Source of the DNA: DLAJ01 sp964655525
Lineage (GTDB): Bacteria; Bacillota; Clostridia; Lachnospirales; Lachnospiraceae
Assembly: GCA_964655525.1 (NCBI GenBank)
Contig: CAZZNE010000002.1
Coordinates: forward strand, 241,014-305,013
Direction of reading: 5' to 3'
Length of the DNA: 64,000 nucleotides
Shown here: positions 8,761 through 17,730 of the stretch, in pieces
Numbering within the stretch: position 1 is the stretch's first letter
Layout: each line of letters starts with the position of its first letter
Position numbers and translations under genes: made by a program
The notes under the pieces: model-generated
What the model saw: only the letters and a program-made list of their open reading frames with translations
Told to the model about the DNA's origin: nothing
Databases searched by the model: none

Positions 8761-9195
8761 ATGGAAAATCAGGATACCGTTTATCTCTTAAAAGAATGTG
8801 ATTCCGGATCAAAAATGGCTGTATCTGTCATTGATCAGGTAATGGACAAAGTGAGCAATACCGATCTGAAAGAACTATTGAAAGAAAGCCGCTCGCATCA
8901 CGAAAAGCTGGGGAACGATCTGCACGGTCTGCTCATCCAACACCACAGTACAGAAAAAGACCCGAATCCGGTGGCCAAAAGCATGGCAAGCATCAAAACA
9001 AGCGTAAAAATGGGACTTGACGGCAGTGATCGGACAATCGCCGATCTGATCACGGATGGCTGCAATATGGGAGTCAAATCCCTGCATAAGTATCTGCATC
9101 AATATAAAGCTGCCGATCATTCTGCAAAGGATGTGTGCCACCGTCTGATCGATATAGAAGAAAAGCTAAGCACAAAGCTTCAGGATTATCTTTGA
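8761..9195 (+). CDS. DUF2383 four-helix (ferritin-like) protein
   Basis: 144 aa, almost entirely helical and soluble, with no signal peptide. It resembles the DUF2383/PA2169 family: an N-terminal YLLKECDSGSKMAVSVIDQVMD helix pair and a second repeat-like pair (IADLITDGCNMGVKSLHKYLHQYK). The function is not established; family members are often stress- or spore-associated. An RBS (GGAAAGG) precedes the ATG, and the gene ends in a strong terminator shared with the chemosensory operon read from the other side. Confidence 0.75.
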   Translation: MENQDTVYLLKECDSGSKMAVSVIDQVMDKVSNTDLKELLKESRSHHEKLGNDLHGLLIQHHSTEKDPNPVAKSMASIKTSVKMGLDGSDRTIADLITDGCNMGVKSLHKYLHQYKAADHSAKDVCHRLIDIEEKLSTKLQDYL

Positions 9196-9239
9196 AAAAA
9201 CACCCACAAGGCCGTATATTCCGGTCTGTGGGTGTTTTT
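9196..9239. terminator. Bidirectional terminator
   Basis: Stem of 13 bp, AAAAACACCCACA (9196-9208) with TGTGGGTGTTTTT (9227-9239), with a further GGCCG/CCGGTC-type pairing inside. It ends the plus-strand DUF2383 gene and, on the other strand, the chemosensory operon that finishes at 9301. Confidence 0.9.
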
Positions 9240-9300
9240 GTAATTCATGTCAATGGAATATTCCTATAACGCGCTTTCCATCGCATCATTTTAGCAGTTC

Positions 9301-9657
9301 TTAAAGGTTCTCCAATTCGACAATCACTCTCTCGTACTCCGCCATAACCTCAAGATGACACTGCTCTACTCCTTCTCCCGCAGTACCGCCGCGCAGAAGC
9401 TCTACTTCTTTGCATACTAATTCAAACAGCTTTGCGATCGAAAGATTCCCGCACACACCCTTTAATGCATGCGCCGCCTCAAATGCATCCTTATAGTTTT
9501 GCTCGCTCATTGCTTTTTTGAGTGACTGATAGCTGGAATCATTGGCAAACTTCTTCAAAAAGCGCATCAATAACTCCTCATTCCCCATGAAGCGCTCCAA
9601 CGCCTCATCCACATTAACACCCGCTCTTAACAGAGCGTCTTTTCTGCTATCTTCCAT
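9301..9657 (-). CDS. Stand-alone histidine phosphotransfer (HPt) protein
   Basis: 118 aa, a single HPt domain. The phospho-accepting His lies in AHALKGVCGNLSI (about residue 65), with the surrounding helical bundle intact. It passes phosphate between a kinase or hybrid kinase and receiver proteins. Being the last gene of the chemosensory operon, it probably links the PAS kinase, the receiver proteins or HD-GYP regulator encoded upstream. The start follows AAGGTAAAGACAG. Confidence 0.9.
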   Translation of the reverse strand: MEDSRKDALLRAGVNVDEALERFMGNEELLMRFLKKFANDSSYQSLKKAMSEQNYKDAFEAAHALKGVCGNLSIAKLFELVCKEVELLRGGTAGEGVEQCHLEVMAEYERVIVELENL

Positions 9658-9695
9658 TCTGTCTTTACCTTCCTATTGTAACTGCCCTACGGTGA

Positions 9696-11492
9696 TCAAT
9701 ATTTGCCGAACTCTCCGCTCAGTGAAATGATCTGCTCATTCGGATTTGCCACACTGAATGAGGGACTGGTCTCCGCCGGTACGCCAAAGTTGCTCTGCTT
9801 GCTTGAAGTATTCAGTTTATAATTTGCCATCATGCTTCTGAGCATTGCAGCCTGATTCGAAAGCTCCTCACTTGCAGCCGCACACTGCTGACTCGTAGCA
9901 GAGTTTGTCTGTACAACCTGAGAAACCTGACCGATTGCCTGGTCAACCTGAGATACTGCCGTTGCCTGATCATTGGAAGCCGTTGCGATCGTGCTGATCA
10001 GGTTTACAACCTTCTCGATGGAAACAACGATCTCATCCAAAGCCTGTGCCGTTCCCTCGGCAATCTTGGTACCATTATTTACCTTATGGATGGAATCCTC
10101 AATCATGCTCGCAGTTTCACCCGCCGCAGATGCGGATTTTGCCGCAAGATTTCTGACTTCCTCCGCCACGACTGCGAAGCCCTTACCGTGTACGCCTGCA
10201 CGCGCTGCCTCAACCGCTGCGTTCAATGCGAGAATATTGGTCTGGAATGCAATATCATCGATCGTCTTAATAACCTTAGAAATCGTCTCGGAGGACTCAT
10301 TAATATCATTCATTGCGTTGATCATGGACTTCATCTGATCATTGCCGGAAATTGCCATTGCTCTTACGCTGTGTGCCAGCTCATCCGCCTGAGATGCCTG
10401 AGATGCATTCTGCTTCGTACGCTCTGCGATCTCATCCATGGAAGCAGTTACCTGCTGTAATGCACTTGCCTGCTCCGTTGCGCCCTGTGCCAAAGACTGG
10501 CTCGCACTTGCTACCTGCTCGGAGCCAACCGTTACCTGCATGGTGGACTCTTTGATATTGCCAAGGATCTCGTTGTTATCCTTTACCAGACGATATAATG
10601 CCGTTCCCAGCAGATCTTTATCGCCTCTCGGATTGACTTGAATAGTCAAATCACCTTTTGCAACCATATCTGCGATCTGTGCCTGCGTCTTCGTCTCCTT
10701 AACCATCTCAGCAAACTGATCCATTAACGCGCCCAGATCGTCATTATTGACTTTCGCGCAGTCTACATCAACATCGCCCTTTGCAAGCTTGGCTGCCGCC
10801 TCAACCAGTTTCTTAACCGGAACCGTAATATTCTTGATCAGCACAGTTGCATAAAGCAGTGCAATGATTACCGCAACAGCCGCCGCTCCGATCAAAATCC
10901 ATTCCATGATCACAAGCGTCGATGCCGTTCTGCTTTCGCTTTCCTCGGACGCTTCATGAAGCATTCCGGTCAGTTGTTCTAATTCCGTCCTGGCCGCAGA
11001 TGCGAGCGGGCCTCCGTTCGACATCAGATCCTCTGCCGCATCTTCATACTTTCCGCTCTCTACCATGGAAATCTCATTGCTCATATTTGCTATCCAACTC
11101 TCAAGGGCATCCTCAACATCCTGATACTCCGACTGAACCTCTTTGGAGAATGCAGTCATCACACTCTCAAAATTGTCTAAGTTGGCACGCATGTCTGCAT
11201 AGTATGCAGAGATCTCACTCTCCTGCTCCTTCATCTTATTTGCATCATCATAATACATGAATATAATATTGCGGACGCGAACCTGAATCAGGCTGAAATC
11301 CGTGAATGCATCACTCAGATAAACCTGCCCCATGCCGTAATTGTCGTATCTTTTCTGGTTCTCACTGCTCACAGTTCTTGCAGCAAACAGGCCGATAAAC
11401 GTAGAGGCTAATAGAAACAGCAGCATGACTACGCTAAACGCCGTTATCTTTGCTTTTACACTCATATCATTGATTGAAAATCTCTTCTTCAT
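9696..11492 (-). CDS. Methyl-accepting chemotaxis protein (4HB type)
   Basis: 598 aa. TM1 lies at about residues 15-35, a helical extracellular bundle of about 150 residues is predicted (4HB_MCP-like), TM2 at about 195-220, then HAMP and the cytoplasmic signalling domain with hairpin tip FQTNILALNAAVEAARAGVHGKGFAVVAEEVRNLA. No CheR-tethering pentapeptide is visible at the C-terminus. It sits between cheW and hpt, so it is the likely dedicated receptor of this pathway. The ligand is unknown. Confidence 0.93.
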   Translation of the reverse strand: MKKRFSINDMSVKAKITAFSVVMLLFLLASTFIGLFAARTVSSENQKRYDNYGMGQVYLSDAFTDFSLIQVRVRNIIFMYYDDANKMKEQESEISAYYADMRANLDNFESVMTAFSKEVQSEYQDVEDALESWIANMSNEISMVESGKYEDAAEDLMSNGGPLASAARTELEQLTGMLHEASEESESRTASTLVIMEWILIGAAAVAVIIALLYATVLIKNITVPVKKLVEAAAKLAKGDVDVDCAKVNNDDLGALMDQFAEMVKETKTQAQIADMVAKGDLTIQVNPRGDKDLLGTALYRLVKDNNEILGNIKESTMQVTVGSEQVASASQSLAQGATEQASALQQVTASMDEIAERTKQNASQASQADELAHSVRAMAISGNDQMKSMINAMNDINESSETISKVIKTIDDIAFQTNILALNAAVEAARAGVHGKGFAVVAEEVRNLAAKSASAAGETASMIEDSIHKVNNGTKIAEGTAQALDEIVVSIEKVVNLISTIATASNDQATAVSQVDQAIGQVSQVVQTNSATSQQCAAASEELSNQAAMLRSMMANYKLNTSSKQSNFGVPAETSPSFSVANPNEQIISLSGEFGKY

Positions 11493-11513
11493 GGTAACCT
11501 CTCCTTTTTTTGA

Positions 11514-12032
11514 TTATTCTTCCTCATCCTGTATTTCTTCTATAGATTGGATATCCTCTTCCTTAATCAGTTTTTCCGGATCAAGAAGGAGCTTCACCGT
11601 ATCGCCCGTCCGTGCCAAGCCGTAAACATATTTACTCTGCTCGTTTTCCCGCTTGCCGAGTGCAGGCGGCGGTACGATGTCTTCATCCTGTATGGTGTCA
11701 ACTCCTGCAATTCTTTCTACGATCAATCCGATGACCGTTGATTTTACATTGATGACGATGATACAGGTTCTGTCCGTATATTCAAGCGGTTCCATCCTGA
11801 ATCTTACACGGACATCAATAACGGGAATAATCTTTCCTCGGAGATTGATCAGACCTTTGATATAATCTTCTACCTCCGGAATTTTGGTGATCGCCTGCAT
11901 CGGAATGATCTCGTTTACAAAGCTGATACTGATGCCAAAAAATTCCTTTCCCGTTTGGAACGTCATGAATTTGCCTTTTTCGGCATCTTCCTCAAGCAGT
12001 TCCTCTTCTTTATCATTTTGTTCTTCTGCCAT
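11514..12032 (-). CDS. cheW: Chemotaxis coupling protein CheW
   Basis: 172 aa. A CheW domain (FMTFQTGKEFFGISISFVNEII, then LINLRGKIIPVIDVRVRF and IGLIVERIAGV) is flanked by acidic tails at both ends (EEQNDKEEELLEEDAEKG and EEDIQSIEEIQDEEE). It couples receptors to CheA. It starts 3 bp after the cheA stop and ends 21 bp before mcp, so it is co-transcribed. The acidic extensions are longer than in typical CheW. Confidence 0.93.
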   Translation of the reverse strand: MAEEQNDKEEELLEEDAEKGKFMTFQTGKEFFGISISFVNEIIPMQAITKIPEVEDYIKGLINLRGKIIPVIDVRVRFRMEPLEYTDRTCIIVINVKSTVIGLIVERIAGVDTIQDEDIVPPPALGKRENEQSKYVYGLARTGDTVKLLLDPEKLIKEEDIQSIEEIQDEEE

Positions 12033-12035
12033 TCG

Positions 12036-14186
12036 CTAGCTCCTTTCCTCATCTTCTATCAGACCCGCAATATCGAGAATGAGTGCGATGCTGCCATCGC
12101 CAAGCTGCGTACAGCCGGACAGTCCTCTGACCTTCTTTATATAGGGAGGGATCGGTTTTACCACGATCTCCTGCTCCTGTACCAGACTGTCGATCAATAT
12201 ACAGATCTGCTTCCCCTCATGCTCCAAGATTACAACAATACCGTTCTCTATGTCTTCCTGTGAGTCTTCTATCTGATATTTTTTGTTCAGGCGGATGAAA
12301 GGATAATAGGTGCCTCTCAAAATGATATATTCCTCACCGCTCGGCTCTGTCACAATGGCATCCTGGCTCAGTCTTACAAATTGTTTTACGGAAGAGGTCG
12401 CAATTACAAAAGAAGAATTACCCACCTTTACTACGATTCCGTTTACGATCGCCAGTGTCAGCGGGATGATCAATGTCATCTCCGATCCTTCTCCCTCTTC
12501 ACTGGTGATTTCCAATCTTCCGCCAATTCCCTGAATATTCTTTACAACGACGTCCATTCCGACGCCTCTTCCTGAATATTCCGTCACTGCTTCTTTTGTT
12601 GAAAAGCCCGGAAGTGTGATAAAACGGTAAATTTCATTTTCCGTAAAATCAGTGATCTCTTTCGTTCCAAGCAGTCCTTTTTCTTTTGCCTTCGTATACA
12701 GCTTTTCTTTATTTAGGCCTTTGCCGTCATCTTTTACGCTGATATAAACCTTACCGCCCTCGTTCTTTGCCTCCAGCGTGATCGTTCCTTTTGCCGGCTT
12801 TCCTGCAGCCACACGGTCATCGGCATTTTCCTCAATACCGTGGTCCACAGAATTTCTCACCAAATGCATCAACGGATCCGAAATGTGCTCAATGATGTTC
12901 TTATCCACCTCGGTATTCTCACCGATCACCTCAAGCTCGATTTCCTTACCCAGCTTTCTGGATACGTCGAACACGATCCTTCGCATCTTTTGGAATGTGT
13001 TCGTCAGCGGCATCATTCTCATCGACATGATCGTTTCCTGAAGTTCCGTCGTGATCTTTGCCAGCTGTCCGGATGCTTTTTGGAAATTGGAAAGCTCTAA
13101 GCCGGGCACCTTTAAGTCCGGGTTCTGTAATACCACCGCTTCGGATATAACAAGCTCTCCGATCAGATCCATCAGGGCATCCATCTTTTCTATGCTGACG
13201 CTGATGATGCTCTGCTGTTTCGGCTGGTTCTTTGCCAGCGTCTTGCCCTTACCGGTCTCTTTTGACTTGACGACATAATCGCCCGGTGCAATGGGCTTTG
13301 ACTTATCCGTCTGCGGTACTTCTACCGCCGGCGCAGCTGTCACCACTTCTGCCGCTTGCACCGGCTGTTCCGTCATGATCGGTTCATGATTGATCTCCGC
13401 AAGTCCCTTCCCGAACTGCTCCGCCGTGATCTGGTCTATGTCAATTTTTTCCGCTTCCACGCTGTCGATCAAGGCTAAAATGTCTTCTTTGCTGTTCTTC
13501 GTCTGAAGCAACATGTAAAAGCCTTCCGACAAAATGACTTCGGAGCTTTCCTCATTGCTGATGATGTCCTCAGGCGAATACAACAAATCTTCTGCAATCT
13601 CCTTCAGCGCGTAAGTCGCAGAATACGCTCTGATATTGCTCATCTGTGTATCGTTTCTGTAATGAATCACGATCCTGTAAAACAGACTGTCCGGACTCGC
13701 CACCGGCGCAATATAGAACTGCGTCGGCTCTTCATGTTTATTTTCTCTCGGAAGCTTGATTCCCTGTTCTTTGATCTCTCCCTTGAGTTGTTTTAAAAAC
13801 GCATCCAAATCTGCGACGATCTCTTTCTCGTCACCATCCGACTTGTTGCCTTCCCGAATCTTATCCATCTCCGCATTGACGAAATCGGATACGGCAAGCA
13901 CCTTCTGCACAAGCTCCAAATGGGGAACGTTTTCCGGACGGGATTCTCTTAAATAGTAGAATACATCTTCCAGCTTATGAGCAACCTTTGTAATGTTCTC
14001 AAAAAGCATAATTCCCGAGGAACCCTTGATCGTATGCATGATGCGGAAAATTTCATTGATATCGGAATCATCAAAACACTCCGCGTCCTGCTTTTCCAGT
14101 ATGATGCCTTCCAGCTTTTCCAAAAGCTGGGTGCTCTCAAAGAGGAACATATCAAGCATTCCGTCTGTGTTAAATTCTTCTGCCAT
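12036..14186 (-). CDS. cheA: Chemotaxis histidine kinase CheA
   Basis: 716 aa with the usual order: P1/HPt with phospho-His51 in FRIMHTIKGSSGIM; a middle region (about 150-260) that may bind the response regulator; an Ala/Pro linker near 270-310; P3 dimerisation (ISVSIEKMDALMDLIGELVISEAV); P4 ATPase (LVRNSVDHGIE N-box, DDGKGL, GRGVGMDVV); and a P5 CheW-like domain at the end. Receptor-controlled kinase for the receiver and CheB encoded just upstream. Confidence 0.95.
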   Translation of the reverse strand: MAEEFNTDGMLDMFLFESTQLLEKLEGIILEKQDAECFDDSDINEIFRIMHTIKGSSGIMLFENITKVAHKLEDVFYYLRESRPENVPHLELVQKVLAVSDFVNAEMDKIREGNKSDGDEKEIVADLDAFLKQLKGEIKEQGIKLPRENKHEEPTQFYIAPVASPDSLFYRIVIHYRNDTQMSNIRAYSATYALKEIAEDLLYSPEDIISNEESSEVILSEGFYMLLQTKNSKEDILALIDSVEAEKIDIDQITAEQFGKGLAEINHEPIMTEQPVQAAEVVTAAPAVEVPQTDKSKPIAPGDYVVKSKETGKGKTLAKNQPKQQSIISVSIEKMDALMDLIGELVISEAVVLQNPDLKVPGLELSNFQKASGQLAKITTELQETIMSMRMMPLTNTFQKMRRIVFDVSRKLGKEIELEVIGENTEVDKNIIEHISDPLMHLVRNSVDHGIEENADDRVAAGKPAKGTITLEAKNEGGKVYISVKDDGKGLNKEKLYTKAKEKGLLGTKEITDFTENEIYRFITLPGFSTKEAVTEYSGRGVGMDVVVKNIQGIGGRLEITSEEGEGSEMTLIIPLTLAIVNGIVVKVGNSSFVIATSSVKQFVRLSQDAIVTEPSGEEYIILRGTYYPFIRLNKKYQIEDSQEDIENGIVVILEHEGKQICILIDSLVQEQEIVVKPIPPYIKKVRGLSGCTQLGDGSIALILDIAGLIEDEERS

Positions 14187-14264
14187 ATTCTCCCTTTCCA
14201 GCGGACGCCCGTTTCCCGCGCACCGCTTTTATCCATGCCGTAATAACTGGCATAAAGCCGATCC

Positions 14265-14657
14265 TCAGATCAACTTCATCTTTTTGAGCACCTGCTCAAA
14301 CTTCTCCACATCGATCGGCTTGCCGGAATACGCTTCACAGCCCAACTCGAACGCCATTTTTACATTGCGCTCTTCGTTCAATGCGGTGGTCATAATGATC
14401 TTTACCCGGTCTTCCTTCGGCGTTCCGTTTCCTGCTTCAATATCACGGATCGCTTTTAGAACCTGATAACCGTCCAAAACCGGCATCATTACATCGAGGC
14501 AGACCAAATCATAGGGATCATCGGCCTCAAGCGCCATCATAAAGGCATCCACGGCTTCTTCGCCATCCACGGTCACATCACATTCGCCAAACTGTGACAA
14601 ATATTTGTCCATGAACTTCCGGCTGGCGAAATCATCTTCGGCCAATAGTGTCTTCAT
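14265..14657 (-). CDS. Single-domain response regulator (CheY-like)
   Basis: 130 aa, receiver only. Acidic pair EDD at 7-9, phospho-acceptor Asp55 in LVCLDVMMP, Thr in IIMTTA, Lys113 in SGKPID. It lies between cheB and cheA, so it is the obvious CheA output or phosphate sink. No flagellar-motor context is visible, so calling it CheY in the motility sense would be an inference. Confidence 0.9.
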   Translation of the reverse strand: MKTLLAEDDFASRKFMDKYLSQFGECDVTVDGEEAVDAFMMALEADDPYDLVCLDVMMPVLDGYQVLKAIRDIEAGNGTPKEDRVKIIMTTALNEERNVKMAFELGCEAYSGKPIDVEKFEQVLKKMKLI

Positions 14658-14686
14658 CTTCCTCTCTCCTTTCCGTATGGTACCTG

Positions 14687-15712
14687 CTACTTATTATCCA
14701 AAAGGCTATATACTTTTTTAGCAATTGCCGTCAACGTACATTGATGCTGAACCGCTCCTAAATCATATGCGACCTTCGGCATACCATATACCACACAGCT
14801 TGCTTCATCCTGTCCGACCGTCAGCGCACCCGCCTCACGCATTTTTAAGAGTCCTCGCGCGCCGTCGCCTCCCATGCCCGTCAGAATGACGCCAATTGCC
14901 TTCTTACCTGCCACCCGTGCGACAGAATCAAATAGCACATCGACAGAGGGGCAGTGTCCGCTCACCTTATCGGTTCCTCTGCACTCTACCTGAAACTCGT
15001 CTCCGACTCTGACAAGGCGCATCTGCCTGTCTCCGGGCGCGATCAACACCTGTCCCGGAACGACCCTGTCTCCCGACGTCGCTTCCTTTACGGCGACCTC
15101 ACACTGGTTGTTCAGTCTGTCCGCATACATTTTCGTAAATCCGGGCGGCATATGCTGTACAATGACAACACCCGGAATATCACGTTTAAACTGCTTTACC
15201 ACTTCAAAGATTGCTTCCGTTCCGCCCGTGGACGCACCGATCGCAACAATCTTATCACGATACGCCGGATTGAGAGGATGCTCGGCATTCATCACGGCGG
15301 CATGCTTTAATTTTCCGACTTTCGCCGTCGAGGCAATCTTGACCTTTGTGACAAGCTCCTGTTTTAAGAACACGCTTAGCTGCGCTCTGTCCAGATTGGA
15401 AGGTTTATTGATGAAATCAACGGCTCCCGCGGCAAGTGCATCAAATACCTTATCATTGAGCGAACTGATCATGACAACCGGCAGCGGATACTGCGGCAGC
15501 AGCCTTCTTAAGAATTCAATGCCGCTCATCTTCGGCATCTCCACGTCGAGCGTCATGACATCCGGCTTATATTGAATGATCGCGTCGCGCGCTGCAAAGG
15601 CATCCGCCACCTGCGCGACTACCTGAATATTGGGATCCGACTCCAAGCTCTGTACAAGCAGATTCCGAAACAGAATAGAGTCGTCCACTACTAATACTTT
15701 AATCGGTCTCAT
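14687..15712 (-). CDS. cheB: Chemotaxis protein-glutamate methylesterase
   Basis: Receiver (Asp56 in VMTLDVEMPKM) plus methylesterase: catalytic Ser in AIGASTGGTEA, His in VQHMPPGFT, Asp in TGMGGDGARGL. It removes or deamidates receptor glutamyl side chains for adaptation. The frame is open to 15757, but the ATG at 15712 follows a GGGA-type site, starts with the standard MRPIKVLVVDDS and gives 341 aa. Its start is 4 bp past the cheR stop. Confidence 0.93.
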   Translation of the reverse strand: MRPIKVLVVDDSILFRNLLVQSLESDPNIQVVAQVADAFAARDAIIQYKPDVMTLDVEMPKMSGIEFLRRLLPQYPLPVVMISSLNDKVFDALAAGAVDFINKPSNLDRAQLSVFLKQELVTKVKIASTAKVGKLKHAAVMNAEHPLNPAYRDKIVAIGASTGGTEAIFEVVKQFKRDIPGVVIVQHMPPGFTKMYADRLNNQCEVAVKEATSGDRVVPGQVLIAPGDRQMRLVRVGDEFQVECRGTDKVSGHCPSVDVLFDSVARVAGKKAIGVILTGMGGDGARGLLKMREAGALTVGQDEASCVVYGMPKVAYDLGAVQHQCTLTAIAKKVYSLLDNK

Positions 15713-15716
15713 AGGC

Positions 15717-16523
15717 TCATTCCCTTTTCCTGTAAATAGATGGCTGTATGTACTCAAATTTCATTTTCGTCTTGTCTAATGACTCCGTCTGTCCAATGAA
15801 CAGATAACCGCCCGGTTCCATGAAGTCATATACTTTTTGAACCAGATTATACTTCACGTCATCCTTGAAATAAATCATGACATTACGCAAAAAAACAACA
15901 TGGAATCGTCTCTTAAACGGGAAAGGATCCATCAGATTAAACCGGCGGTAAAACACCTGATTCTTTAGTTCATCCTTCACGCGGAACTGTTCATTCCCTA
16001 TGTCCTGAAAGAACCGTCTTTTCCACTTTTCAGGGAGCGGTTCTATCTGTTCCTTCAGATACACGCCTTTGATGGCATGCTCCAACACCTTCGTCGAAAT
16101 GTCCGTTGCCAGCAGCCTTGTATCCCACGCATGATCGAGTCCGAAATATTCCAGTAAGTACATGGCAAGCGCGTATGGTTCTTCTCCCGTAGATGATGCC
16201 GCCGACCAGATACGCAAATCCTTCGTAGCTGCCGCCCGCACCTTTAGATATGGAAGTACTACTTTTACTAAATAGTCAAAATGCTCCGACTCTCTCATAA
16301 AATAGGTATGGTTTGTTGTCAATACATTGATCAGGCTTTCCGCTTCCTCGCCGTTCGGATTATCCATTACCTTTTTCATGAACTCGTCAAAGCTGTTGTA
16401 GCCGTTTCTCAGAAAGTAGGTTTCCAGTCTCCCGTTCACCAAAACCCGCTTTTCGCTTAAGTCAATTCCGTAATGTGCCTTTACATAAGCGACCGTCTTC
16501 TGAAATTCACTGTCCGTTAACAC
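15717..16523 (-). CDS. cheR: Chemotaxis protein methyltransferase
   Basis: 268 aa, GTG start behind GGGTGAT. CheR_N helical domain (TTNHTYFMRESEHF at its end), then the SAM-binding domain (IWSAASSTGEEPYALAM, LLATDIS, FNLMDPFPFKRRFHVVFLRNVMIYF). It methylates receptor glutamates. It is separated from the upstream HD-GYP gene by 118 AT-rich base pairs that could hold a secondary promoter. Confidence 0.94.
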   Translation of the reverse strand: MLTDSEFQKTVAYVKAHYGIDLSEKRVLVNGRLETYFLRNGYNSFDEFMKKVMDNPNGEEAESLINVLTTNHTYFMRESEHFDYLVKVVLPYLKVRAAATKDLRIWSAASSTGEEPYALAMYLLEYFGLDHAWDTRLLATDISTKVLEHAIKGVYLKEQIEPLPEKWKRRFFQDIGNEQFRVKDELKNQVFYRRFNLMDPFPFKRRFHVVFLRNVMIYFKDDVKYNLVQKVYDFMEPGGYLFIGQTESLDKTKMKFEYIQPSIYRKRE

Positions 16524-16641
16524 CTATATCACCCACATTATTTTATTATTGTATAGTAAAAAGATATTGCTACTCTATAATATAGTAATCTTTTCGGTCC
16601 TGTCTGTCAATAAAATTTCAGCGGTTATTTTGCATTTATTC

Positions 16642-17709
16642 TCATTCTGTACGCAACTGTTTGTATATTTTGTTAAACACATCCACAATATGCGGGTCAT
16701 ATACGGTTCCGCTCTTGTCATTGATCATCCTGATACTCTCCTCCACCGTATGTCCGGCGCCGCCGTGTCGATGCCCGAGATATGCGTCAAAATCATTCGC
16801 AACCGCCGTGATCCGCGCTTCCAGCGGAATATCCGTTCCAGAAAGTCCCTCAGGATAGCCGCTTCCATCCCAGTTTGCGTGGTGATTGCGCGCGATCAGG
16901 ATCGCCATATTTAATGCGGGACTTGTGTGGCTGCCGCCGTTGATCTCCTCTAAAATCTTCGCGCCCTCCTCCGTGTGCTGCCGGATCTCTTCCATACTGA
17001 TATTTCCGTTTTCCTGCTGGGAAGCAGCTCCCTCATTAAAAAAGATGTCGCCGATGTCATGCAGTACGGACGCTGTCGAGATCGTATCCACAAACTCATC
17101 CGTGATCAGATTTTCATACTCAGGTACAAGCTGCAGGCTCTGTGCGATCAAACGGCTATTGTGACCGACCTTTTCAAAATGATTATCCGTGTTTGTGTTA
17201 CGCCGTTCCACAATCTTTGCCAATGCAAGCAGCACGCGTTCCTGCTCCTCAAGCACCTGTTTTTTCTGTTCCTCGACCATGCGGTGCATCATGCGGTTAT
17301 AATTTTCCATCTCCTGCTTGATGCGATAGCTGTTCAGTTGGTTATTCACACGCATGACAACTTCAATCGGTTCAAAGGGCTTCGGAATGAAATCAACTGC
17401 CCCCGCCTCAAACGCCGCGCGCTTATCCTCGCCCGAATTGGCAACCGTGATAAAGATAAACGGGATTTCCCGTGTGCGCGGATTGCTTTTTAACAGCTTG
17501 CAAAATTCCAATCCGTTCATGCCCGGCATCGAAAAATCGGATAAAATAAGCTGGGGCATCGTCTGATTCATAATGTCAAGCGCTCTTTGCACGCTTAACG
17601 CGCAAAGCGCCTCATGTCCTTCCGCCTGTATGATATTCTCCAAAATCTTCACGTTGACGCTCAAGTCGTCCACAATCAGTATTTTTGCCGGATTCTTTTT
17701 TTCTGCCAC
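16642..17709 (-). CDS. Response regulator with divergent HD-GYP output domain
   Basis: 355 aa. Receiver domain (Asp58 in LILSDFSMPG), a coiled-coil linker at about 130-165, then an HD-GYP-type domain: LHDIGD, QHTEEGAKIL, HHANWDGSGYPEGL, and ARITAVANDFDAY. HD-GYP enzymes hydrolyse c-di-GMP. Here the invariant Lys of HDIGK is Asp, the Glu of HHExxDG is Ala, and the Asp of the ADxxDA motif is Asn. Activity may be altered or lost while the fold and the main metal ligands remain. It sits right after the PAS kinase. Confidence 0.85.
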   Translation of the reverse strand: MAEKKNPAKILIVDDLSVNVKILENIIQAEGHEALCALSVQRALDIMNQTMPQLILSDFSMPGMNGLEFCKLLKSNPRTREIPFIFITVANSGEDKRAAFEAGAVDFIPKPFEPIEVVMRVNNQLNSYRIKQEMENYNRMMHRMVEEQKKQVLEEQERVLLALAKIVERRNTNTDNHFEKVGHNSRLIAQSLQLVPEYENLITDEFVDTISTASVLHDIGDIFFNEGAASQQENGNISMEEIRQHTEEGAKILEEINGGSHTSPALNMAILIARNHHANWDGSGYPEGLSGTDIPLEARITAVANDFDAYLGHRHGGAGHTVEESIRMINDKSGTVYDPHIVDVFNKIYKQLRTE

Positions 17710-17730
17710 CTGATAAGCCCCCTCTCTCTG

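Noticed and set aside
16524..16641. Promoter between the HD-GYP and cheR genes
   Set aside because: AT-rich with TATA-like boxes, but no -35/-10 pair with acceptable spacing on the minus strand. It was left as a possibility only.
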